Source: DASRDR01 sp963812945 [NCBI: uncultured Candidatus Rokubacteria bacterium] (GTDB lineage: Bacteria > Methylomirabilota > Methylomirabilia > Rokubacteriales). Taken from it: a stretch of DNA of 64,000 nt. The first letter of the stretch is position 1, and each line of letters begins with the position of its first letter. Below, in pieces: positions 58,137 to 64,000 of the stretch. The notes under the pieces were generated by a model. That model had not been told where the DNA came from and searched no databases. It worked only from the letters and a program-made list of their open reading frames with translations. The stretch spans positions 186,001-250,000 of the forward strand of contig CAWEXD010000003.1 of the NCBI GenBank assembly GCA_963812945.1, read 5' to 3'. Made by a program: the position numbers and the translations under genes.

Positions 58137-59336
58137 ATGATCAAGCGAATCGCCACGGTGCTCACCGCTCTCGCGCTGACCGTCGGCCTGGCCGAGGCGC
58201 AAGAGGTGAAGGTCGGTGTCGCCCTGCCGTTCACCGGCATCGGCGCGGAGTTCGGCCAGCTCGTCGACCGGGGCATGGAGCTGTACCTGAAGCTCAACGC
58301 CGACAAGGTGAGCCCGTACACGATCAAGCTCATCAAGCGCGACGTGAAGGATCCGGGCGGCGCCAACGCGAAGATCGCGGTCCAGGAGCTCCTGACCCAG
58401 GACAACGTCGACATCCTCGCCGGCTGGATCTATTCCCCGAACGCGATCGCCTCGGCGCCGATCGTGACCGCGGGCAAGAAGCTCGCGGTGATCATGAACG
58501 CGGGCACCGCCCACATCACCAACCTCTCGCCCTACTTCGTTCGCACCTCGTTCAGCATGTGGCACGCAGGCTACGCGCTCGGCGACGCGGCGGCGAAGCT
58601 CCTGAGCGCGAAGACCGCGGTGGTCGGCTACACGGACTTCCCGCCCGGCAAGGACAGCCTCGCCGCGTTCAAGCGCTCGTTCGAGGCGGCCGGGGGCAAG
58701 GTGATCGACGAGATCCCGATGGGCGGCGCCGCCGCGGTGCCGGACTTCACGCCCTTCTTCCAGCGGGCCAAGGACAAGAAGCCGGACGTGTTCTTCGTGT
58801 TCGTCCCCGCCGGAGACCACGCGGCGGCCGTGGTGAGAACCTACGCGGCCCTCGGGATGCGCGAGGCAGGCATCAGGCTGATCGGCCCCGGCGACATCAC
58901 GCAGGACACGAAGCTCCAGGCGATGGGCGCGGCCGCGGTCGGCCTCGTGACCATGCACCACTACCACGCGGATCTCGAGAACGCCGAGAACAGGCGCTTC
59001 GTCGAGGCGTGGAAGAAGGAGTACGGCGCCGGCACCACGCCCGACTTCATGGCCGTCGGCGGCTACGACGGCATGGCCCTCATCGTCCACGTGGTCCAGG
59101 CCCTCAAGGGGAAGATCGACGCGGACAAGGCGCTCGAGGCGCTCCGGGGCTGGAAGTTCAACAGCCCGCGCGGCCCGATCATGGTCGACCCCGAGACCCG
59201 CGACATCGTCATGAACGAGTACCTCTCCGAGGCGGTCATGAAGGACGGCCGCGTCTTCCAGAAGGTGATCGGCAAGATCGACGCGGTGAAGGACGCCTGC
59301 AAGGAGCAGAAGATCGGCCCGTGCGCCGCGAAGTGA
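58137..59336 (+). CDS. livK: ABC transporter substrate-binding protein, branched-chain amino-acid/amide type
   Basis: This 399-residue periplasmic protein has a signal peptide (ATVLTALALTVGLAEAQ) and then KVGVALPFTGIGAEFGQLVD, the usual LivK opening. DNVDILAGWIYSPNAIASAP, NAGTAHITNLSPYFVRTSFS and GYDGMALIVHVVQALKGKID also match. TAGGAGGGG precedes ATG 58137. The ligand may be an amino acid, amide or aromatic acid; the divergent aromatic monooxygenase would fit an aromatic ligand (inference). It is the first gene of a five-gene operon. Confidence 0.93.
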   Translation: MIKRIATVLTALALTVGLAEAQEVKVGVALPFTGIGAEFGQLVDRGMELYLKLNADKVSPYTIKLIKRDVKDPGGANAKIAVQELLTQDNVDILAGWIYSPNAIASAPIVTAGKKLAVIMNAGTAHITNLSPYFVRTSFSMWHAGYALGDAAAKLLSAKTAVVGYTDFPPGKDSLAAFKRSFEAAGGKVIDEIPMGGAAAVPDFTPFFQRAKDKKPDVFFVFVPAGDHAAAVVRTYAALGMREAGIRLIGPGDITQDTKLQAMGAAAVGLVTMHHYHADLENAENRRFVEAWKKEYGAGTTPDFMAVGGYDGMALIVHVVQALKGKIDADKALEALRGWKFNSPRGPIMVDPETRDIVMNEYLSEAVMKDGRVFQKVIGKIDAVKDACKEQKIGPCAAK

Positions 59337-59370
59337 TCGCGGGGCCCTTCCCGCGCACGCCCGCCGCTCG

Positions 59371-60246
59371 GTGATCCTCGGCGTCGACGTCGCCAGCATG
59401 CTCCTCGGCGGCGTCGCCGCCGGGATGGTCCTGTTCATCGTGTCCGTCGGCCTGTCCGTGACCATGGGGCTGATGGGCTTCGTCAACCTCGCCCACGGTG
59501 GCTTCGCCATGATCGGCGGCTACGCCATCGTGCAGACGATGAAGCTGTGGGGCTGGGGGTTCGTCCCCGCGCTTGCCGTGGGCTTCGTCGTCACCGCGGC
59601 GCTCAGCGTGGTGCTCGAGCGTCTCCTCTACGCGCGCCTCTACCGCGCAGCCGAGCTGGACCAGGTGCTCTTCACCATCGGCCTGGTGTTCATCATGATC
59701 GCCGGGCTGACCCTGGCCTTCGGGCCGGAGAACCAGCCGCTCCCCCTGCCCCCGGCCCTCCAGGGCCAGATCGACCTCGGGTTCATGCGGTACCGGACCT
59801 ACAGCATCGTCCTCATCGCGGTCGGGGTCGTCCTCGTCGTCTGCCTCTGGCTCGGCTTCGAGCGCACGCGAATGGGCGCGCAGATCCGCGCCGCGGTAGA
59901 CAACCGGCGCATGGCGGAGTCGCTCGGCATCGACATCGGGCGCCTGTTCACGGTGACCTTCGCCCTCGGCAGCGGCATGGCCGCGCTGGGCGGCGGGCTC
60001 GGCGCGGAGTTCCTCGGCCTCGACCCGCAGTACCCGCTCAAGTACCTGGTGTACTTCCTGATCGTGGTCGCGGTCGGCGGCCTGGGACGCGTCACCGGCG
60101 TGTTCTACGCCGCGCTGTTGATCGGCGTGCTCGACTTCGTGCTGAAGAAGTACCTGCCCCAGGGCGGCACGTTGTTCATCTACGCGCTGACCATCCTGCT
60201 CCTGCTCTGGCGGCCACAGGGCCTGTTCGGCGCCAAGGCGTCGTGA
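59371..60246 (+). CDS. livH: ABC transporter permease, LivH type
   Basis: The product is 291 residues from GTG 59371, with about eight membrane helices. The LivH hallmarks are VGLSVTMGLMGFVNLAHGGF near the N-terminus, the EAA-like cytoplasmic loop RIRAAVDNRRMAESLGIDIG (visible as IRAAVDNRRMAESLGI) and GRVTGVFYAALLIGVLDFVL near the end. It forms the heterodimeric channel with LivM. It overlaps the next start by GTGA. Confidence 0.93.
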   Translation: MILGVDVASMLLGGVAAGMVLFIVSVGLSVTMGLMGFVNLAHGGFAMIGGYAIVQTMKLWGWGFVPALAVGFVVTAALSVVLERLLYARLYRAAELDQVLFTIGLVFIMIAGLTLAFGPENQPLPLPPALQGQIDLGFMRYRTYSIVLIAVGVVLVVCLWLGFERTRMGAQIRAAVDNRRMAESLGIDIGRLFTVTFALGSGMAALGGGLGAEFLGLDPQYPLKYLVYFLIVVAVGGLGRVTGVFYAALLIGVLDFVLKKYLPQGGTLFIYALTILLLLWRPQGLFGAKAS

Positions 60247-61229
60247 GCGAGCACCCGGCGGCGCGCGCTCTCGCCGGCCGCCACCGCGTGCGGGCCTGGG
60301 AGGCCCTGCCCTGGGCGCTCGCGCTCGGCTGGTTCTTCGCGTTTCCGACGCATCTCGGGTTCGGCACCGAGGTGCTGATCACGATCCTCTTCGCGGTCTC
60401 GCTGGATCTCGCGCTCGGCTACGCCGGCATCGTCACCCTCGGCCACGCCGCGTTCTTCGGAGCCGGCGCCTACACCGTGGGCATGCTGGCCAAGCACGGC
60501 ATCTGGAACGAGCCCCTCACCGGCCTCGTCCTGGCGGCGGCGGTGGCGGCGGCCGTCGGTCTCGGCTCGGGCGTGGTGCTGCTGCGCACGCGAGGGCTGA
60601 CCCTGCTGATGCTGACCCTCTGCACGATGGCGCTGCTGGAGGAGGCGGCCAACCTCGCCCACGCCTGGACCGGCGGGTTCGACGGCCTCGACAGCCTGCC
60701 CATCGCGCCCCTGTTCGGGCGCTTCGAGTTCAACCCGCTCATCCCGCGGACGCAGTACCTCTACGTCCTCGCCGTGCTCTTCTGCTGCTTCGCGTTCGTG
60801 CGCGTGCTCGTCTACTCGCCGTTCGGCCAGAGCCTGGCCGGCATCCGCGAGAACACGCTGCGCATGCACGCGGTGGGCGCGCCCGTCCCGCGGCGGCTCG
60901 TCGTCTGCTACACGCTGTCCGCGGCGATCGCGGGTATCGCCGGGGGGATCTGGGCGCAGGCCAACGCCTACGTCAACCTCGGCACGCTCGGGCTGGACCG
61001 GGCGGCGACGGTGCTCATCATCCTCGCCCTCGGCGGCCACGGGCGGCTGTACGGGGCCTTCGTCGGCGCCGTCGCCTACATGGCGCTGTCGCACTTCCTG
61101 TCCAAGATCTACCCGACGGCGTGGCAGCTCGGCCTCGGGCTGCTGCTGGTGGCGATCGCGCTGTTCGCGAAGAACGGCATCCTCGGCATCGCGGAGGCTC
61201 TCGGGCCCCGGCGGCGGGTGAGTGCGTGA
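60243..61229 (+). CDS. livM: ABC transporter permease, LivM type
   Basis: The product is 328 residues from GTG 60243. LDLALGYAGIVTLGHAAFFG is the LivM signature. The cytoplasmic coupling loop is FGQSLAGIRENTLRMHAVGA, and the end GGHGRLYGAFVGAVAYMALS fits. About ten helices are expected. Start and stop overlap both neighbours (GTGA at each end), so the permeases and ATPases are translated together. Confidence 0.93.
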   Translation: MSEHPAARALAGRHRVRAWEALPWALALGWFFAFPTHLGFGTEVLITILFAVSLDLALGYAGIVTLGHAAFFGAGAYTVGMLAKHGIWNEPLTGLVLAAAVAAAVGLGSGVVLLRTRGLTLLMLTLCTMALLEEAANLAHAWTGGFDGLDSLPIAPLFGRFEFNPLIPRTQYLYVLAVLFCCFAFVRVLVYSPFGQSLAGIRENTLRMHAVGAPVPRRLVVCYTLSAAIAGIAGGIWAQANAYVNLGTLGLDRAATVLIILALGGHGRLYGAFVGAVAYMALSHFLSKIYPTAWQLGLGLLLVAIALFAKNGILGIAEALGPRRRVSA

Positions 61230-61981
61230 GCGCCCCGCTGCTCGAGACGCGGGCGCTCAGGCGGAGCTTCGGCGCGCTCACCGCCACGCGCGACGTCGAC
61301 TTCGTCCTGGAGGCCGGCGCCCGCCACGCGCTCATCGGCCCCAACGGCGCGGGCAAGACGACGTTCGTGAACCTGCTCACCGGGGTGCTCGCGCCGACCT
61401 CCGGGACCATCCGGCTCAGGGGCCGCGACATCACGCGGGTCGGCCAGGCCGAGCGTGTCAAGCTCGGCATCGCCCGCACGTTCCAGATCAACCGTCTCTT
61501 CCGCGAGCTCTCGGTCCTGGAGAACGTCTACATCGCGGTCTCCGAGCGCGTCGGGGCGGCCGCGTCCATGCGGCGGCCGGCCGGCCGCCGGTCGGACGTG
61601 GTGGACGAGGCGATGGCGCTGATCGAGACGCTCCGCCTGACCGGCGATGCCGCGCGGCGCATCTCCGAGCTGCCCTACGGGCGGCAGCGCCTGGTCGAGC
61701 TGGCGATCGCGCTCGGCCTCCGGCCGGAGGTGCTGCTCCTCGACGAGCCCGCCGCCGGCGTCCCCAGCGCGGAGAGCCACATCATCCTCGACGCCGTCGC
61801 CGCCCTGCCCGCCCACATCGCGGTGCTGATCATCGACCACGACATGGACCTGATCTTCCGCTTCGCCGAGCGCATCACCGTGCTGGTGGGGGGCGCTGTC
61901 TTCGCCACCGGGACGCCGCGGGAGATCGGGGCGAACGCCGACGTGCGTGCGGTGTACCTGGGGCAGTCGGCGCATGGCTAA
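61226..61981 (+). CDS. livG: ABC transporter ATPase, LivG type
   Basis: This 251-residue protein has Walker A GPNGAGKTTFVNLLTG (~37-52), GIARTFQINRLFRELSVLEN after the Q-loop, the LivG-type signature LPYGRQRLVELAIAL, Walker B VLLLDEPAAG and the switch His in LIIDHDMDLIF. The sequence has PAAGVPSAES where LivG usually has PAAGLNxxE, a minor change. It drives import with LivF. Confidence 0.93.
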   Translation: MSAPLLETRALRRSFGALTATRDVDFVLEAGARHALIGPNGAGKTTFVNLLTGVLAPTSGTIRLRGRDITRVGQAERVKLGIARTFQINRLFRELSVLENVYIAVSERVGAAASMRRPAGRRSDVVDEAMALIETLRLTGDAARRISELPYGRQRLVELAIALGLRPEVLLLDEPAAGVPSAESHIILDAVAALPAHIAVLIIDHDMDLIFRFAERITVLVGGAVFATGTPREIGANADVRAVYLGQSAHG

Positions 61982-62672
61982 CGCCCTGGAGCTGCGGCAC
62001 GTCTCCGCGGGCTATGGCGAGACGGTCGTGCTGGAGGACGTGAGCCTCGCCCTCGCGCGCGGTGAGAGCCTCGGCGTGATCGGGCGCAACGGAGTCGGCA
62101 AGACCACGCTCCTCGCCACCGTGATGGGCCACACGACGCTTCACGCGGGCGAGATCGAGATGCACGGCACCAGCCTGACCGGAGTGCCGATCCATCGGCG
62201 GGCGCGCCGCGGCCTCGGCTTCGTCCCGCAGGAGCGCGAGATCTTCCCGTCCCTCACGGTGGCCCAGAACCTGGCCGTCGCGGCACGCCCCGGGCCCTGG
62301 ACGGAGGCGCGCGTGTTCGAGCTGTTCCCGGGCCTGGCCGCCCGGCACTCGAACATGGGCCATCAGCTCTCGGGCGGCGAGCAGCAGATGCTGTCGATCG
62401 CGCGCGCGCTCCTCACCAACCCGTCGGTGCTGCTGATGGACGAGCCCACCGAGGGCCTGGCCCCGGTGATCCTCGAGACCCTCACCGCCGTGCTCACCCG
62501 CCTGCGCGCGGACGGCGGCCTGTCCATCATGCTCGTCGAGCAGAACAGCCGCGTCGCGCTCGCCTTCTCCGAGCGCATCGCGGTGCTCGACAAGGGCCGC
62601 GTCGTCTACGACGGGCCGTCGACGGCGCTCCGCGCCGATCCCGAGCGGCTCGCCCGGCTCATCGGGGTGTAA
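61974..62672 (+). CDS. livF: ABC transporter ATPase, LivF type
   Basis: This 232-residue protein has Walker A IGRNGVGKTTLLATVMG, LGFVPQEREIFPSLTVAQNL (Q-loop), signature HQLSGGEQQMLSIARAL, Walker B VLLMDEPTEGLAP and VEQNSRVAL at the switch. All are typical of LivF. It overlaps LivG by 8 bases and ends the operon proper. Confidence 0.94.
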   Translation: MANALELRHVSAGYGETVVLEDVSLALARGESLGVIGRNGVGKTTLLATVMGHTTLHAGEIEMHGTSLTGVPIHRRARRGLGFVPQEREIFPSLTVAQNLAVAARPGPWTEARVFELFPGLAARHSNMGHQLSGGEQQMLSIARALLTNPSVLLMDEPTEGLAPVILETLTAVLTRLRADGGLSIMLVEQNSRVALAFSERIAVLDKGRVVYDGPSTALRADPERLARLIGV

Positions 62673-62681
62673 GCCGGTCGC

Positions 62682-63194
62682 TTGGCAACCTCACCGCACC
62701 GAGCCCAGCACCGCGGGCTGCGCGCCGCCGAGTACCGCGAGCGCGCGGGGGTGCTGCTCGCGCAGGTCGGGCTCGCCGAGTTCGCCAACCGCTACCCGCA
62801 CGAGCTGTCGGGCGGCATGCGCCAGCGCACCGCGATCGCGCGCGCGCTGCTGCACGACCCGCCGCTCCTGATGATGGACGAGCCCTTTGGCGCGCTCGAC
62901 GCGCTGACCCGCGAGCAGATGCGTCCCGACCTCGAGCGAATCTGGATGGACGCGCGCAAGACCGTGCTGTTCATCACTCACTCGATCGACGAGGCGGTGC
63001 TGCTCGCCGACCGCGTGGCGGTGATGAGCCCGCGCCCGGGACGGATCGAGCGCATCCTCGAGGTCGGCATCCCGCGCCCGCGCGGGCTCGCCGGGCGCAA
63101 GCATCCGCGCTTCCTCGAGGCGGTCGACGAGGTGACCCAGATCTTCCTCGCCCGCGGCGTGCTCCACCGCGCCGACGGCCCGGCATCGTCGTGA
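62682..63194 (+). pseudogene. 5'-truncated nitrate/sulfonate-type ABC ATPase (SsuB/TauB-like)
   Basis: This 170-residue frame begins inside the helical domain (GLRAAEYRERAGVLLAQVGL). It has the signature YPHELSGGMRQRTAIARAL, Walker B LLMMDEPFGALDALTREQM and the switch LFITHSIDEAVLLADRV. Walker A and the Q-loop are missing; the ~12 residues before GLRAAEY are unrelated. A full protein is ~260 residues. It lies 10 bases after livF, so it may be transcribed but cannot hydrolyse ATP alone. Confidence 0.85.
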
Positions 63195-63248
63195 ACGTCG
63201 GGCCCAAGGCGCCGACGGGCTGGGAGAGGCGCGCGCGCCCGAGCCCAC

Positions 63249-63353
63249 GTGAACTTCGTCAAGGCTCAGAAGTTCCCGGATCTCGATTGGCCCTGGACCC
63301 TGGAAGACGCCGGCCGGACCCTGCGGACCCTGAGCGGCTTCGGGAAGAAGTGA
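63249..63353 (+). CDS. Very short ORF, possible gene remnant
   Basis: 34 codons from GTG 63249 (NFVKAQKFPDLDWPWTLEDA and on, ending SGFGKK). The composition looks like real protein rather than a G+C artefact, and it is the last frame before the terminator at 63413. It may be the tail of a lost gene; no family is recognised. Confidence 0.3.
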   Translation: MNFVKAQKFPDLDWPWTLEDAGRTLRTLSGFGKK

Positions 63354-63412
63354 CCGTCGAACCGGGAGCTGGCCACCGCATTCGGGCCAGCTGATCCGGC
63401 AGGGTGGCGGCG

Positions 63413-63445
63413 CCGGGGGGATCCGATCCCCCCGGTCGCCTTTTC
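63413..63445 (+). terminator. Strong intrinsic terminator
   Basis: CCGGGGGGAT (63413-63422) and ATCCCCCCGG (63426-63435) form a perfect 10-bp stem with a 3-base loop. TCGCCTTTT follows on the plus strand. It would end the Liv-operon transcript and separates it from the convergent propeller gene. Confidence 0.85.
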
Positions 63446-63470
63446 AGGCCCCCTGGAGGGGCGGCTTCGA

Positions 63471-64000
63471 TCACCTGCGCGTGGAGTCGACGGGGATTCC
63501 GGTTCCGGAGCCGCCGCCCGTCCCGGAGCCTCGCCTGGGCCGGCGGACGGCCCTCACCTTCCCGCTCGGGCCTCCTCCGCAGAAGAACCGATCGCCGCCG
63601 TCGGACTCGAGCCCCGACACGCCCACTCCGGGCGGCATCACGAGCCGCTCCAGGACCTCTCCCGTTCGAGGATCGACTCGCCTCAACTCGCTCTCGTCGC
63701 CTTCCCAGGTGCCGTGCCAGAGCTCTCCGTCGATCCAGGTGACCCCGGTGACGAAGCGGTTGGACTCGATCGTGCGAAGAATCGCCCCTGTTTCGGGATC
63801 GACTTGATGGATCTTCCGGTCCCGATACTGCCCCACCCACAGCGTCCCCTCGGCCCACGTGAGCCCCGAGTCGCCGCCGCCGCCGGGCGCCGGAATCGTG
63901 GCGAGCACTCGGCCGGTCTTCGGATCGATCTTCTGGATGCGATCCTCGGCGAGCTGAAACAGGTGCCGCCCGTCGTACGCCGTGCCGGCGTCCGCCGCGA
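63471..64000 (-). CDS. Beta-propeller protein (SMP-30/Vgb-like), C-terminal part
   Basis: The minus frame is open from the window edge to the stop at 63471. Blade-like repeats are clear: LFQLAEDRIQKIDPKTGRVL, LWVGQYRDRKIHQVDPETGA, then VTWIDGELWHGTWEGDESEL and RRVDPRTGEVLERL, followed by LESDGGDRFFCGGG. These YVADxxxxxxxxIDPxTG-type repeats belong to streptogramin-lyase/SMP-30 propellers, which include lactonases and simple binding proteins. The last ~20 residues are Gly/Arg/Ser-rich. The start lies outside the window. Confidence 0.8.
   Translation of the reverse strand, partial: AADAGTAYDGRHLFQLAEDRIQKIDPKTGRVLATIPAPGGGGDSGLTWAEGTLWVGQYRDRKIHQVDPETGAILRTIESNRFVTGVTWIDGELWHGTWEGDESELRRVDPRTGEVLERLVMPPGVGVSGLESDGGDRFFCGGGPSGKVRAVRRPRRGSGTGGGSGTGIPVDSTRR

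Noticed and set aside
1-64000. CRISPR arrays, rRNA genes, riboswitches and replication origins
   Set aside because: No regularly spaced short repeats, rRNA-like sequence, recognisable riboswitch core or DnaA-box cluster was seen on either strand.

Overview
The window is about two-thirds G+C and encodes a Gram-negative type of cell: it has an Omp85/D15-like outer-membrane barrel, an OmpA-like lipoprotein and O-antigen-type glycan genes. Heavy GTG start usage, several sigma-54 type promoters, a complete branched-chain amino-acid (Liv) ABC operon and three adjacent U32 proteins suggest an uncultivated soil or groundwater lineage such as Rokubacteria/Methylomirabilota or a deltaproteobacterium-like group. 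That placement is inference; no rRNA or other marker gene is present.

Left part (1-13.8 kb): small stand-alone metabolic and detoxification genes. These are a cytochrome P460 start, an F420-type nitroreductase, an FMN reductase, DUF4440, NmrA-type SDR, VOC and PhnB-like proteins, and a Tat-exported metallo-beta-lactamase. They are mixed with two MarR regulators that have readable operators and with decayed genes (enoyl-CoA hydratase, pirin, a GT2 glycosyltransferase, YCII). The most notable gene is a DedA membrane protein fused to a rhodanese domain (2162-3124, minus). Its frame is interrupted by one in-frame TGA exactly where the family carries a Cys, and a perfect 7-bp stem-loop follows at the spacing expected of a bacterial SECIS element. 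It is a candidate selenoprotein.

Middle (13.8-33 kb): conserved chromosomal genes. There is a potassium channel with a cyclic-nucleotide domain, an outer-membrane barrel, and a partner-switching signalling set (STAS, CHASE2-PP2C phosphatase, RsbW-like kinase) interleaved with FecR and OmpA-like proteins. Then come a three-gene U32 operon, a Kelch protein, and a 4.3-kb block (CBS, Cu/Zn SOD-DoxX, PAP2, single-domain response regulator, lipoprotein, two unknowns) in which at least four genes have a GGCAC-N5-TTGC sigma-54 promoter. A frameshifted rhamnonate-dehydratase-like gene and a small secreted protein close this part.

Glycan island (33.1-55.9 kb): bounded by two direct copies of a 294-bp repeat (97.6 % identical by eye). 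It holds methyltransferases, a WbsX-RgpF fusion, a PhyH dioxygenase, glycosyltransferases, an ABC polysaccharide exporter, four intact sulfotransferases plus one dead copy, a secreted Asp-box protein and an IS481-like element. Together they look like a locus for a methylated, sulfated surface polysaccharide. It has been reshuffled by internal duplications, and many genes carry single-base frameshifts, so either the island is decaying or the assembly is inaccurate here.

Right end (55.9-64 kb): an FAD monooxygenase diverges from a complete livKHMGF-type operon. After this come a 5'-truncated SsuB-like ATPase, a strong terminator and the end of a beta-propeller protein that runs off the window.
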